Source of the DNA: Brevibacillus fortis
GTDB lineage: Bacteria; Bacillota; Bacilli; Brevibacillales; Brevibacillaceae
Direction of reading: 5' to 3'
DNA: 64,000 bases
NCBI RefSeq assembly: GCF_003013395.1
Contig: NZ_PXZM01000023.1
Span: forward strand, 124,001 to 188,000
Position numbers and translations under genes: made by a program. Below the pieces are notes generated by a model that was not told the origin of the DNA, made no database searches, and saw only the letters and a list, made by a program, of their open reading frames with translations. Within the stretch, counting starts at the first letter, position 1, and every line of letters begins with the position of its first letter. Below, piece after piece: positions 1 to 10,007 of this stretch.

Positions 1-1419
1 CATCTGGACGGTCTCGTGATCAAAAACCCGGTAGAAGAAACCAAGAAAGCCGTAAAAGAGCTGGAAGGCAAAGTAGACGTCATGATCGGTCTCATGCACA
101 TGGGCATCGAGAATGAAAACGGCATTCCGGGTACGGGCGTAGCAGATATCGCGAACGCTGTTCCAGAACTGACTGCGATTTTTGCCGGGCACATGCACAA
201 GCTTGTGAAAAAGGAAGAGATCAACGGCGTCCTGATCACAGAGCCGGACAAATACGGTACGCATCTCTCGCGCATTGACCTGACTTTCGAAAAGAAAGAC
301 GGCAAGCTCGTGCTAACTGACAAGGAAGCGACTGCGCTCCCTGTAAAAGGCGCAGATGGCACACCAGCGGTATCCGATGCAGAGCTGGAGACCAAGCTCA
401 AGCCTTTCCATGAATTCGCGCGCGCAGATGCCAACATTGTCGTAGCAGAGCTCAAAGGCATGAACCTGGTACCGAAAAACGAGATCGAGGGCATCCCGAC
501 GGTACAAATTCAAGAGACGCCACTCTCTGACTTTTTCCATGAAGTGATGCTCTACTACAGCAAAGCAGACGTGGTTGCTCACCAGATCGACAACGACAAA
601 GCCAAGCTGGATGTCGGTCCGATCAAGAAAAAGGATATCGCCTACAACTACCAATATGCAGGTGGCGAGATCACCGTTTACAAAGTGACCGGAAAAGACT
701 TGAAGGACTATATGGAATGGGCAGTAGGCTATTTCAATTCCACTCGCCCTGGTGACGTGACAGTGAGCTTTGATCCAAAACGCCGCGCTTCCAAATACAG
801 CACCAACGATTTCTTCGGCGGCGTGAAGTACGAAATCGATCTGACCAAGCCATACGGCAGCCGCATCACGAACCTGCGCAAGCTCGATGAGACACCGATC
901 AAGGCTGAAGATACCTTGAAGCTCGGAATGAACTCATACCGAATGGAAGCTTTGCAGGCAAAAGGTGGCGCGTTGGAAGGACGCAAATTCGAACAACTAT
1001 GGTCTTCCAAAGACAATACAGTGTTTGGTGAAACAGGTGGAACGATCCGCAATCGCGCTATCGCATACCTGAAAGAAGTGAAAAAAGGCGTTTACGAGCC
1101 AAAAGTACAAAACAACTGGAAGATTACAGGTGTGGATACCGCTGCATCTGAACGCAAGGATGTAGTAGAGCTGATCAATGCAGGCATCTTGAGCGTTCCG
1201 AAAACGGCAGATGGCAAATACACCAATATCGCTTCCATCAACATCAAGGACGCGGTAACCAAAGAAGAAATCGCAGAACTGTCTGCAAAAGTAAAAGTCG
1301 ATGCAGCGAAGATCGCGACTGTGAAAACAAAAGGCGAATTTTATCATCAACTGAACGAAGCGAGAAAGGCTGCGGAAAAATCGGTCGCACCGACAACCAA
1401 TACGCAGCAAAAGAAATAG
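1..1419 (+). CDS. 5'-nucleotidase / 2',3'-cyclic-nucleotide phosphodiesterase family, 3' part (5'-truncated by window)
   Basis: The reading frame is open from base 1, so the gene begins before the window. The visible 470 or so residues contain the end of the calcineurin-type metallophosphatase domain (motif GHMHK near residue 60, a metal-site His pair) and then a full 5'-nucleotidase C-terminal substrate-binding domain. The latter is recognisable from the ETPLSDFFHEVM-like block and the QYAGGEITVYKVTGKDL region. Members of this family are exported and strip phosphate from extracellular nucleotides. The last 100 residues are rich in Lys and Ala and are probably a linker or wall-interacting tail. 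The family is clear; the exact substrate cannot be decided from this part. Confidence 0.85.
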   Translation, partial: HLDGLVIKNPVEETKKAVKELEGKVDVMIGLMHMGIENENGIPGTGVADIANAVPELTAIFAGHMHKLVKKEEINGVLITEPDKYGTHLSRIDLTFEKKDGKLVLTDKEATALPVKGADGTPAVSDAELETKLKPFHEFARADANIVVAELKGMNLVPKNEIEGIPTVQIQETPLSDFFHEVMLYYSKADVVAHQIDNDKAKLDVGPIKKKDIAYNYQYAGGEITVYKVTGKDLKDYMEWAVGYFNSTRPGDVTVSFDPKRRASKYSTNDFFGGVKYEIDLTKPYGSRITNLRKLDETPIKAEDTLKLGMNSYRMEALQAKGGALEGRKFEQLWSSKDNTVFGETGGTIRNRAIAYLKEVKKGVYEPKVQNNWKITGVDTAASERKDVVELINAGILSVPKTADGKYTNIASINIKDAVTKEEIAELSAKVKVDAAKIATVKTKGEFYHQLNEARKAAEKSVAPTTNTQQKK

Positions 1420-1435
1420 CATAGTTGAATGAAAG

Positions 1436-1466
1436 AAAGCCGTGACGCAAGTAGTCACGGCTTTTT
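1436..1466. terminator. Bidirectional rho-independent terminator
   Basis: An 11-bp stem AAAGCCGTGAC / GTCACGGCTTT with a 7-nt loop is followed by a T-run on the plus strand and a T-rich tract on the minus strand. It lies between two convergent genes and can serve both. Confidence 0.85.
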
Positions 1467-1482
1467 CAATGACGGAAAACTG

Positions 1483-2673
1483 TTAACGAACGATACGTCT
1501 GCGGTACTTCACCAGATACAACAGGAAGCCGAGCAGCAGCAGCCCTTGACCAACAATCGCACCGGAGATGGAGATGCCGATATAGGTAATCAAGTAGTAA
1601 ATGCCGGAGCCTACTGCCATCAGCAGATTCTCGATGAAGTTCTGAATCGCAATCGTTTTCCCGGAACCAACCATCCTCTTGCCTTCATCCTGCAAGACAG
1701 TATTCATCGGGATAATGAACACGCCACCCATGAATCCAACGAGGAGCAACAAACAGATGGCAACAAAGATGTTATCCGTCCAAGGAAATAGCACGATGAT
1801 GAGAAACATTCCGAATCCGTATGTCAGCGATCGAGTGAAATGAGACAAAGGAATGAGCTTGGGAGCGAGAAAAGCTCCGGCGATAATCCCGATGGATGTC
1901 GTTGCGAGAATCAGCGATACAGAGAAGCTCTCTGGGTTAATCCCGAGCGCGAGTGGAATCCATGCCAGAACTGCCACGCGCAGGACAGCAGAGGACATCC
2001 AGAATGCTCCGGTTCCAATCAGGGCAAAGCTCGTTTCCGGACGATTCATCAAGTGCTGGAAGTCGATGAAAAAGCGTCGTGCTTCTGCCCCATAGCGAAT
2101 CGATGCATCCCCTCTCATACGCGGAATAAAGAAAGTCATGCCAAGTGATAGCAGATAGATCAGCAGACAAATTCCTGATGAGATAAGCGGCGCTGTCATG
2201 TTCGCGATTGCTCCACCACCGCCGATTCCTGTCAAAATCGCAAAGATCGTATAGGCTTCGATGCGTGCATTCGCATGAAACAGCTCATCTTCATTACGAG
2301 TCAGCTCCGGCAAGATTCCGTACTTGGCGGGAGAATAGACAACCGCTCCGACGCCTACTGTGAAGTAACACAACATCAGCATCACGATGCTGGACTGGTC
2401 AATGAAAAATAGCAGGACGACGCCAAGCGCTTTAATCAGGTTGCCGATCACCAGCACGATTGACTTGGCATGCTTGTCGGCAAAAGGCCCAACCAGTGGA
2501 GCGAGAAAAATGTAAGGGAGAAAGAATGAAATGGATACGAGTGCAAGCATGGCGGGAGAAAAACCGTTCTCCCGCAGCAGATTCGCGATGACAAACAAAA
2601 TCATGTTGTCGGCAAAGGCCGATAGAAATTGAGTGAAGTACAGTGCTTGTAATGGTTTTAATCGTATGTTCAC
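1483..2673 (-). CDS. lplT: MFS transporter, lysophospholipid transporter LplT-like
   Basis: A 396-residue, highly hydrophobic protein with about 11-12 predicted membrane segments and the MFS architecture. The start is GTG at 2673, one base after the stop of the upstream acyltransferase/synthetase gene, with a GGAGG site eight bases ahead. In other bacteria LplT flips lysophospholipids inward and is genetically paired or fused with Aas, which re-acylates them. The same pairing here is the main reason for the specific call; from sequence alone only 'MFS permease' is safe. Confidence 0.75.
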   Translation of the reverse strand: MNIRLKPLQALYFTQFLSAFADNMILFVIANLLRENGFSPAMLALVSISFFLPYIFLAPLVGPFADKHAKSIVLVIGNLIKALGVVLLFFIDQSSIVMLMLCYFTVGVGAVVYSPAKYGILPELTRNEDELFHANARIEAYTIFAILTGIGGGGAIANMTAPLISSGICLLIYLLSLGMTFFIPRMRGDASIRYGAEARRFFIDFQHLMNRPETSFALIGTGAFWMSSAVLRVAVLAWIPLALGINPESFSVSLILATTSIGIIAGAFLAPKLIPLSHFTRSLTYGFGMFLIIVLFPWTDNIFVAICLLLLVGFMGGVFIIPMNTVLQDEGKRMVGSGKTIAIQNFIENLLMAVGSGIYYLITYIGISISGAIVGQGLLLLGFLLYLVKYRRRIVR

Positions 2674-2674
2674 A

Positions 2675-4783
2675 TCATTTTCCTCCAGTCTCCGCCAGTT
2701 GTTTCAAGCTGACGTAATCTGTTTTGCCGCTACCGAGCAGTGGCAGTGCCTTGATCACTTGCATAGCACCTGGAATGAGTAGTGGCGAGTATTGCTTTTC
2801 AGTCAAGTACGCACGTAGCTGGCTTAGCTGCACGGTTTCATCTGTCGTATATAGCAGGACACGCTCACCTTTTCGCGGATCATTCACTGTGATCGCAGCA
2901 AAACCGGAGTGTCCGAAGCATTGCATCGCCAATTCCTCAACCAGATTGAGCGAAACCATCTCGCCGCCGATTTTGGCAAAGCGCTTCAGGCGGGATTGGA
3001 TGCTGAGAAAGCCGTCCTTGTCAGCTGTAACCAAATCACCTGTGTGGTACCACTCCTCAGCGGGAACAAAGCCTTTTCCGTGAATCATATAACCCTTCAT
3101 GACGTTTGGACCCTTCACCAAAAGCTCTCCGCCTTCATCGATTCCTGCGACGGCTTCCAGCTTGGCGGTCACCCCTGGCATCAAACGACCAACGGTTCCA
3201 GGTTTGTTAGCTAGCGGTGTGTTGAGCGACAAGATCGGAGCTGTTTCGGTTGCTCCATAGCCTTCAAAAATCCGTACTCCGAACTTTTCCATCCACAGCT
3301 TGCGTACATCGTCTTTCAGCTTTTCCGCCCCTGCAAATACATAGCGCAGGGAGTAGAAGTTGTATGGATGAGCCATTCTTCCGTAACCAGCCATAAAGGT
3401 CGAGGTTCCGAAGAGAATCGTTGCGTTTTGATCATAGACCAATTCCGAAATCGCCTTGTAATGCAACGGACTTGGATACAGATAAACCGGAATTCCTTTG
3501 ACGACTGGCACGAGTGTTCCTACGGTTAGTCCGAAGCTGTGGAACATTGGAAGAGCATTGAAAAATTTGTCGCGGCTCGTAATGTCGATTACGCTGGTCA
3601 CTTGTTGGATATTCGCGTACAGATTCGTATGCGTGAGTACGACACCTTTTGGCTTGCTCTCACTACCGGAAGTGAAGAGAATCAGCTCGTTGTTAGTTGC
3701 AGAAGCTTTTTGCTTCCGCAAATAAGAGAAGAGTGCGGACACTTTGTCATAAGCAGTAGCCGATGCTTTCAAATCCTCGAGATAAATAATCTTCATGCTC
3801 GGGGAAAGACCTGCGATGATGTGGTCCAGTTTTCCTTTTTCGATGAACACACGCGATGTCAGGATCGTATCGATATGTGCGGTCTCACAGCAATCCAGAA
3901 GGGATCGAATACCGAGCGAAAAGTTCAGGATGGCCGGAGTGGTTCCGATGCGGAACAACGATAGTAACGTTACGAGATGGCCGACCGAATTGGGAAGGAA
4001 AACACCCACAACCGGTTTTCCCAAGAGCATCGGCTGCAATTTGTTGCCGAGTAAGTAGCTGCCGATTAACAAGGTCTTGTAGTCGATCGCGGACGTCAGG
4101 TCCTTGGCGATTTCCATTTTTGCACCATTCAGGCGAGATGCTTCGAGCACTTCATCAAAGAGATTCACGTTTTGCTTCATCCGGCTCTCGAACAAGCCAT
4201 TCTGGAGAATTCGCAGGATACGATCGTTGGCAGTGGCTTTTTGTTCGCGCATCGACAGGTTCTGATCGCGCTCGATGGTGAACGGAGTTCCTACTGTCAT
4301 AGTTACATTCGGGAACCAGGAGAGCTTCAGCTTTCCTTTCAAATACGAGAAGATCGAACGTTCCAGGCCATTAATGATGATCGGGTAAACGGAGAAACCA
4401 GTTCGCAGAGCGAGATAGCCGACACCGCTGTAGATTTTCATGATGCCGCCCGTCGTCGTGATCCGACCTTCTGGGAAAATCACCAGCGTCTGTCCGTTGC
4501 GAAGGACGCGGAGCATGTGACGGATGGAGTACGGGTTGAGTGGATCGATTGCGATATGCTTGCGGAAGCGGAGGAAAAATGCGAACCGCTTGGCGATCAC
4601 TGTGTTCACGACAAAGGTCGCTTCTTTCGGCAAGCAAAAGGATAAGAGTACAGCATCTAGCAAGGAAACATGATTGGGCGTGATAAGAGATGGCTTCGAC
4701 AAGTCCATTTTGGAAAGTCCCAGAACACGAGGGCGAAACCACAGCATTAAAATCATTTTCAAGAAAGAATAAATAAGGGCCAT
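2675..4783 (-). CDS. aas: Bifunctional 2-acylglycerophospholipid acyltransferase / acyl-ACP synthetase (Aas-like)
   Basis: About 702 residues with two domains. Residues 1-200 are a PlsC-type acyltransferase with the HX4D motif in NHVSLLD and the FPEGRIT block. Residues 230-700 are an AMP-forming synthetase with LFTSGSESKPKG, YGATETAP and YHTGDLV. The enzyme activates fatty acid to acyl-ACP and transfers it to lysophospholipid at the inner membrane face. An ATG at 4783 is preferred over a start 28 codons earlier because it has AAAGGTG eight bases upstream, whereas the upstream extension overlaps the neighbouring terminator. It is translationally coupled to the LplT-like gene downstream. Confidence 0.87.
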   Translation of the reverse strand: MALIYSFLKMILMLWFRPRVLGLSKMDLSKPSLITPNHVSLLDAVLLSFCLPKEATFVVNTVIAKRFAFFLRFRKHIAIDPLNPYSIRHMLRVLRNGQTLVIFPEGRITTTGGIMKIYSGVGYLALRTGFSVYPIIINGLERSIFSYLKGKLKLSWFPNVTMTVGTPFTIERDQNLSMREQKATANDRILRILQNGLFESRMKQNVNLFDEVLEASRLNGAKMEIAKDLTSAIDYKTLLIGSYLLGNKLQPMLLGKPVVGVFLPNSVGHLVTLLSLFRIGTTPAILNFSLGIRSLLDCCETAHIDTILTSRVFIEKGKLDHIIAGLSPSMKIIYLEDLKASATAYDKVSALFSYLRKQKASATNNELILFTSGSESKPKGVVLTHTNLYANIQQVTSVIDITSRDKFFNALPMFHSFGLTVGTLVPVVKGIPVYLYPSPLHYKAISELVYDQNATILFGTSTFMAGYGRMAHPYNFYSLRYVFAGAEKLKDDVRKLWMEKFGVRIFEGYGATETAPILSLNTPLANKPGTVGRLMPGVTAKLEAVAGIDEGGELLVKGPNVMKGYMIHGKGFVPAEEWYHTGDLVTADKDGFLSIQSRLKRFAKIGGEMVSLNLVEELAMQCFGHSGFAAITVNDPRKGERVLLYTTDETVQLSQLRAYLTEKQYSPLLIPGAMQVIKALPLLGSGKTDYVSLKQLAETGGK

Positions 4784-4850
4784 GTGGACCACACCTTTAC
4801 AAAGGATAATTCGTTGCTCTATAGCTTTTATTGTAAGGAGTGGAGCATGT

Positions 4851-4877
4851 AAAAAAAGTACCAACATTCATTGGTAC
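4851..4877 (-). terminator. Rho-independent terminator of the NarL-type two-component operon
   Basis: On the minus strand GTACCA / TGGTAC pair around an 8-nt loop and are followed by seven Ts. It lies just after the response regulator stop and before the aas start. Confidence 0.75.
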
Positions 4878-4890
4878 CTGGTAATAAGAC

Positions 4891-5529
4891 CTAGAATAGC
4901 TTTTTTTGGCTGGCTTTTGCGGCCGCTTCCTTGCTTGTTTTGACGCCCATTTTTTTCAGGATTCGGTTGATGTGATTTTTGATCGTACGCTTCGTGATGT
5001 GGAGAGATTGTTCAATCTGTGTTTGCGTATGACCTTGGTGGATTAATTGTAGGATGTCCCGTTCTGAGGGAGATAACAGCTTTTGATTTTCATCGTTTTT
5101 CAAACGCAAAAATTCGTTGCGCAGTGCCGCAGCTGCCGTAGGGTGGATGGCAGATTGTCTGTTGTGAGCAGCACGGATGGCGTCGGGAATTTCCTTGAAG
5201 CTCGATTTGCTGATGTAATTCACAGCCCCCGCTGAAAAGGATTCCACAATCACAGCCTCATCTGTCAGAGAGGTGAGCATGATGATTTTACAGTCGGCCT
5301 GGAGTGCTATGAATTCAATTGCGGTCTCGATCCCATCCAGATTGTTCTCGGTCAAGTTAATGTCCATTAAGACGATATCCGCTTCGGCAGGCAAAAAACG
5401 CTCGATGGCTTCTGCTTTGAACCCGGCTTCCCCTACTACGGTGAGATCCGGTTCTTTGTTCAGGAAGTCAATGAGACCTTTGCGCCAAACGGGGTCGTCC
5501 TCCACTAAAAATACCCGGATTGGATTCAT
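4891..5529 (-). CDS. NarL/LuxR-family response regulator
   Basis: 212 residues. The N-terminal receiver has the acidic pair EDD near residue 10, the phospho-acceptor Asp in VLMDINL (about residue 56) and the Lys in YISKSS. The C-terminal LuxR-type helix-turn-helix spans residues 148-205 (LSPSERDILQLIHQG, then a recognition helix with TKRTIKNHINRIL). It follows its histidine kinase by 17 bases and is surely its partner. No target promoter can be assigned; the adjacent lipid-repair genes are only a guess. Confidence 0.9.
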   Translation of the reverse strand: MNPIRVFLVEDDPVWRKGLIDFLNKEPDLTVVGEAGFKAEAIERFLPAEADIVLMDINLTENNLDGIETAIEFIALQADCKIIMLTSLTDEAVIVESFSAGAVNYISKSSFKEIPDAIRAAHNRQSAIHPTAAAALRNEFLRLKNDENQKLLSPSERDILQLIHQGHTQTQIEQSLHITKRTIKNHINRILKKMGVKTSKEAAAKASQKKLF

Positions 5530-5546
5530 GTGTGTGCGTCCTTTCG

Positions 5547-6926
5547 CTATTCAGAGTCATTTATGATGACGCGCTTTTTCGGGAAGAACAGGAAAACGGT
5601 GGTACCTTTGCCTTGCTCACTATAGATCTCCAGTTGGCCCTGATGCTTTTGCATGACATTGTAGCAGTAAGAGAGCCCAAGACCAAAGTTTTGCCCGGTT
5701 CTTTTTGTCGAGAAAAATGGATCGAGCACATGAGGCAGGTTCTCTTTGGTAATGCCTGTGCCTGTGTCCGCGACAGTGATGATGAGATGTTTGTAGGACA
5801 AAAATAGCTGAAGATGGAGCTTGCCGCCGGACTTCATGGCTTCCAGCGCATTCATGCACAAGTTGGTGATGATTTCGCGCAGTTGTACTCCATCGCCATA
5901 CAAGCGAAGTGTTTCGTCCAGTTCACTGACGACTTCTACCTGTTGTTTCAGGATATAGGGCGTCAGATTTTGTGTGACTTGCCCGATGATTTGGCCGGGG
6001 GCACATGGTTCTTCGCGCAGCTCGACGTCCCTCAGCTGGTTTTGAATTCGATTCATCATGTCCAGCATATGCTGCGAGGATTGCATCAAGACAAGCGCGT
6101 CTTCTTTTAATGACGGCTGGTTGGTTTCATCTGCGTATGTCTCGATACGGTCGGCATACAGCGAGATTTTGCCTACTTCATTTTTGATCGTATGGTTAAT
6201 AATTTGCGCACCGGAAGTCAAGGCGCGCAAGGTGCTGTCCAGACGTCTTTTTTCCACACGAAGGCGGACGCCAAGGAAACCGTATTTCAAACTGATGGCA
6301 ACGATCAGGATAAACTGGATCGTGACCACGACCATGTTGTAGCGCCAAGCTTCGTAATCGTTCTGGATACGCATGATATAGATGAAAATAAAGACGAAAA
6401 ACAACGGAACGATGATAAGTACGTTCGTGAAAAAGCTGTTCTTTTTCACGAGTGGATCTTTTTCTCGCATGTACTGCACGACAAGCAGCGTACAGGAGAA
6501 CAGAAAAAACGGAATCACCCATGCCACCATAATCCAGTAGTTAAAAAGCAGCTCGGGATAAACGGGTGTAATCCAAAGCATCCCAAGTGGCAGGATGAGG
6601 GACGCGTATTGTATCGTCTGCTTTACTCTGCGAGACAAAAATTCAGTTGAGTGCACGGCAAACATGAGAAACGTGTAGGGCAAACCCACTTGGCAAACAA
6701 AAGAAGAAATACGGCTTGCCAATATCAGGGTGTTCGTGGTCCCAGGCTTTGCGGCCAAGTAATCTGCAAAATAGGGCATGATCGTTTCGTCAATCACGCC
6801 TGAGATAAAGCCTCCAGCCCCAACAAAGGCAGTCGCGCAAGCCCAGCGGATCGATGTTCGTTTCGGGTCTGTGAACAGCACGAACAGACCTAATGCCCAT
6901 ATGGTAAACAAGATGAAAACCATCAT
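5547..6926 (-). CDS. Membrane histidine kinase with multi-helix sensor region
   Basis: 459 residues. The first 225 are mostly hydrophobic with about seven membrane segments and no obvious large extracellular domain, so sensing may occur in or near the membrane. The phospho-acceptor His is probably in INHTIKNEVGKI (about residue 243), an HPK-type variant rather than the usual HE[LT]RTP box. The ATPase domain has DTGTGI and GLGLSYCYNVM. It is encoded just upstream of a NarL-type regulator. The signal is unknown. Confidence 0.87.
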   Translation of the reverse strand: MMVFILFTIWALGLFVLFTDPKRTSIRWACATAFVGAGGFISGVIDETIMPYFADYLAAKPGTTNTLILASRISSFVCQVGLPYTFLMFAVHSTEFLSRRVKQTIQYASLILPLGMLWITPVYPELLFNYWIMVAWVIPFFLFSCTLLVVQYMREKDPLVKKNSFFTNVLIIVPLFFVFIFIYIMRIQNDYEAWRYNMVVVTIQFILIVAISLKYGFLGVRLRVEKRRLDSTLRALTSGAQIINHTIKNEVGKISLYADRIETYADETNQPSLKEDALVLMQSSQHMLDMMNRIQNQLRDVELREEPCAPGQIIGQVTQNLTPYILKQQVEVVSELDETLRLYGDGVQLREIITNLCMNALEAMKSGGKLHLQLFLSYKHLIITVADTGTGITKENLPHVLDPFFSTKRTGQNFGLGLSYCYNVMQKHQGQLEIYSEQGKGTTVFLFFPKKRVIINDSE

Positions 6927-7109
6927 GGTTATGCTAGCTCCTGTCAGTCATTATTCATCTATTATATCGTACCCCGGCGAAAGGACACGAAAAATAACTC
7001 ATCGGGACAAAAACGAAGGAAGGGGGAGAGAAGCAGCAAGCAGGTTTTTCCAAATATTCGTGGAATTGAAAAGGACTAGTTATGCATTTCGTGACTTTCT
7101 ATCTGTTCT

Positions 7110-9803
7110 ATGGCGGGTGATAGAGTGAAACGATTAGACTTGATATTTCAGACGTTAGTAGACGCTGGTCCTGATAAAAAAGTAAGCGCTTCAGATTTGG
7201 CAGAGAGGCTTGGCTTGAGCCGGGCGAATGTGAGCAGCGATTTGAACCGTTTGTGGAAGGAAGGCCGAATCGAAAAGGAAGAAGGGCGTCCGACGCTGTT
7301 TTTTGCCAAGCAGGGGAACGGTTCGCTCTATTTTGCGGAGACATCATTGGACAGGCTGGCGAAAACCAACAAGAGCTTGATCACGCGTATTGAGCAGGCA
7401 AAGGCGGCTGTATTGTATCCGCCGCGAGGGATGCATTGCTTGATTTTGGGAGAAACGGGTGTGGGCAAATCGTGGTTTGCTGGGATGATTCACGAGTTTG
7501 CCGTTGATATTGGGCGCTTGGAGAAGCAGGCTCCTTTCGTGATTTTTAACTGTGCCGATTATGCCAACAACCCGCAGCTCTTAATCAGTCAATTGTTCGG
7601 AGTCAAAAAAGGGGCGTACACCGGAGCGGAGATGGACCGCAAAGGACTAGTGGAAAAGGCAGACGGCGGTATTCTTTTTCTTGATGAAGTGCATCGGCTG
7701 CCAGCGGAAGGGCAGGAAATCTTTTTTACCTTCATGGACAAGGGCATATTCCGCCGCGTAGGGGAAACAGAGGTGGAGCGGACAGCTCACGTCCAGATTG
7801 TCATGGCCACGACAGAGAATCCGGAGTCGAGTCTCCTAAAAACGTTCATGAGGCGCATTCCCATGGTTATCAAGCTGCCATCGTTAGTAGAGCGTGGCTT
7901 GGAAGAGCGTTTTTGTATCACGATGGAAATTTTTCAGGAAGAAGCATTCCGGTTGGGGAGAGAGATTCAGATTTCTGCGAATGCCGTGCAGGCGTTCTTG
8001 TGCTACCACTGCCCGAATAATATTGGACAGTTAAAAACAGATATTCAGCTTACCTGCGCGAGCGCCTATGCCGAATTCATTTCGTTAAAGAAGAATCAAC
8101 TGCAAGTGTCCGTTCAGGACCTGCCGCATCATGTCAAGCAGGGGCTTCTTTTGGTGAAGGATTACAAGCAAGAGCTGGATGAAATTATCGGGACGGAGCA
8201 CAATTGTTTCGTCGTTCAGCCCTCTAAGGAAGGGATCTGGGTCGGGCGAGAAACAGGGGATGCGACAGACAGTGTCTATGAAAAAATCGAGCAAAAAATA
8301 TATGAGCTGCAAAACCTCGGTGTAAGTGAGGAAGAATTGGAGTTTGACATCGAGAATTATTTTACAACCTTTATCAAGGGCGTCCATCAACGAGTGAATA
8401 AGGGCGACATGGCCCGGATTATTGATCCGTTCATCATTCACCTCGTGGAAGAGATCGTTCGCTTTGCAGAGGCCAAGCTGGAGAAGATTTTGAGCCAGAA
8501 GGTGATCTTTGGTCTCGCGCTGCATATTCAGACATCAAAGGAGCGTCTGGCACAAGGCAAGCAGATCGTAAATCCGCAAATTAACCATGTGCGAATCAAA
8601 TACAAGAAAGAGTTTGCTGTGGCGCTAGAGTGCGTACGCATGATAGAAGAAGCGATACTCATGGATCTGCCGATTGGTGAGGCTGGATATTTGACGATGT
8701 TTTTCGTGCTCGACGATGTCAGCATGGAGGAAGAGCGGGAAACAATCGGGGTGCTTGTTATTACGCACGGCAGCGGCGGCGCGACAGCGATGGTCGATGT
8801 GACGAACCGATTGCTGGTCACACAATATGCGAGAGCCATCGATCTGCCGCTTGAAGAGGATTCCATGAGTGTTTTGGAAAAAGCACTGAAAGTAGCCAGA
8901 GAGATCGGAAGCAAGGCTGGACTGCTGTTGCTCGTAGATATGGGGTCACTGCTCGGCTTTGGCGAGATTATTGAGCGAGAGATCGGCATTCCGGTCAAGG
9001 TCATTCCGATGGTCAGTACGCCACATGTGATTGAAGCGACGCGAAAGGCCATGCTCGGTCATTCGCTGGAGGACGTTTACCGAGATGTGTTGGGTATTTC
9101 GCTCTACCAGCGAGAGGAGCAGCCGAAAGAGCAGGTTCAAAAGCATGTTCCGGCGCTGACGATCGTCGCTGCCTGCCTGTCTGGGGAAGGCAGTGCCTTG
9201 TTTTTGAAAAAGCTGCTGGAATCGAGGCTCAGGTACGATGATAACCTGCTGGAATTTGTGCCGCTGCAACTGATCGATAAGGCGCAAGCCCGCAGCCAGC
9301 TTCGAAAAATCAAGGAGGAGAGAAAAATTCTCTTCGTGGTGAGCAATTACATTCTCGACCGTGAATTGCGCCATCATAGCATGGACGATGTTTTGAACGG
9401 AGAGGTGATGGCTGATATCCAGCAAGTGATCGATCTAGAAGAGGCCTACCTGAAGATGCAAGAGTCGCTGGGGGAGCACCTGCAAATGGTGGAGGGACAA
9501 GACGTTCTCGCTGACGTGAGAATGTGTGTCGGCCGTATGGAAGAGCGACTGAACAATTCGCTGGTTTTTGACACCCGAATTGGGGCCTACTTGCACATCT
9601 GCTGCCTGGTTGATCGCTTGAAAGCAGGGGCGCAATCGGTGGCGTATATACAAAAAGAAAGCTTTTTACTAGAAAATCGCAAGCTGTACAGCTTAATCCG
9701 CCATGAATTATTGCCGCTGGAAGACAAGTATGAGGTAGCGATTAGCGAGGACGACGTTTGTTTTATTATGAATTTCTTCATACACAACAAAACACTGGCG
9801 TAA
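7110..9803 (+). CDS. LevR/CelR-type sigma-54-dependent activator with PRD and EIIA(Man)-like domains
   Basis: Up to 897 residues. Domain order is an N-terminal winged HTH (about 5-70), an AAA+ sigma-54 activation domain (about 90-330; Walker A GETGVGKS, sigma-54 loop GAYTGA, Walker B ILFLDEV), a PRD (about 440-540), an EIIA(Man)-like domain (about 545-680, candidate phospho-His in VITHGSGG) and a C-terminal second PRD (His in AYLHICC). Such proteins are switched by PTS phosphorylation and activate sigma-54 promoters of sugar operons. The ATG at 7110 has no good ribosome site; GTG at 7125, behind GGCGGGTGA, is an equally likely start. Its target is the -24/-12 promoter at 9951. Confidence 0.9.
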   Translation: MAGDRVKRLDLIFQTLVDAGPDKKVSASDLAERLGLSRANVSSDLNRLWKEGRIEKEEGRPTLFFAKQGNGSLYFAETSLDRLAKTNKSLITRIEQAKAAVLYPPRGMHCLILGETGVGKSWFAGMIHEFAVDIGRLEKQAPFVIFNCADYANNPQLLISQLFGVKKGAYTGAEMDRKGLVEKADGGILFLDEVHRLPAEGQEIFFTFMDKGIFRRVGETEVERTAHVQIVMATTENPESSLLKTFMRRIPMVIKLPSLVERGLEERFCITMEIFQEEAFRLGREIQISANAVQAFLCYHCPNNIGQLKTDIQLTCASAYAEFISLKKNQLQVSVQDLPHHVKQGLLLVKDYKQELDEIIGTEHNCFVVQPSKEGIWVGRETGDATDSVYEKIEQKIYELQNLGVSEEELEFDIENYFTTFIKGVHQRVNKGDMARIIDPFIIHLVEEIVRFAEAKLEKILSQKVIFGLALHIQTSKERLAQGKQIVNPQINHVRIKYKKEFAVALECVRMIEEAILMDLPIGEAGYLTMFFVLDDVSMEEERETIGVLVITHGSGGATAMVDVTNRLLVTQYARAIDLPLEEDSMSVLEKALKVAREIGSKAGLLLLVDMGSLLGFGEIIEREIGIPVKVIPMVSTPHVIEATRKAMLGHSLEDVYRDVLGISLYQREEQPKEQVQKHVPALTIVAACLSGEGSALFLKKLLESRLRYDDNLLEFVPLQLIDKAQARSQLRKIKEERKILFVVSNYILDRELRHHSMDDVLNGEVMADIQQVIDLEEAYLKMQESLGEHLQMVEGQDVLADVRMCVGRMEERLNNSLVFDTRIGAYLHICCLVDRLKAGAQSVAYIQKESFLLENRKLYSLIRHELLPLEDKYEVAISEDDVCFIMNFFIHNKTLA

Positions 9804-9820
9804 CCAGTGTTTTGTTTTTT
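9788..9820 (+). terminator. Terminator overlapping the stop codon of the LevR-type gene
   Basis: CAAAACACTGG and CCAGTGTTTTG form an 11-bp perfect stem. Its 5-nt loop contains the TAA stop, and six Ts follow. The stem contains the motif AAACACTGGCG that recurs in the candidate activator sites downstream. Confidence 0.85.
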
Positions 9821-9841
9821 GTCTTTTCCATCTTCAAAACT

Positions 9842-9874
9842 AAACACTACAGCGCTTACATGAAAACACTAGCG
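9842..9874 (+). promoter_or_regulatory. Candidate upstream activating sites for the LevR-type activator
   Basis: Two direct copies, AAACACTACAGCG (9842) and AAACACTAGCG (9864), lie 22 bp apart, about two helical turns. They are 80-110 bp upstream of the -24 element. A third related copy (AAACACTGGCG, 9790) lies in the preceding terminator stem. Binding by the activator is inferred from position and repetition. Confidence 0.5.
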
Positions 9875-9950
9875 GAGATGACAGGCGATGAGGCTGCGAA
9901 ATATGGCTAACCATGCGGGGTTTAGGAAAGCGCATACATTTTTTGGTGTT

Positions 9951-9967
9951 TTGGCACGTAACTTGCT
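9951..9967 (+). promoter_or_regulatory. Sigma-54 (-24/-12) promoter of the beta-diglycoside PTS operon
   Basis: TTGGCACG-TAAC-TTGCT matches the sigma-54 consensus TGGCACG-N4-TTGC exactly, with the -24 GG at 9953-9954 and the -12 GC at 9965-9966. It sits 41 bases before the EIIB start codon and directly downstream of a sigma-54 activator gene. Confidence 0.9.
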
Positions 9968-10007
9968 CTTACAAAAAAGGCATAACTCGTCGAGAGGAGG
10001 GGGTACA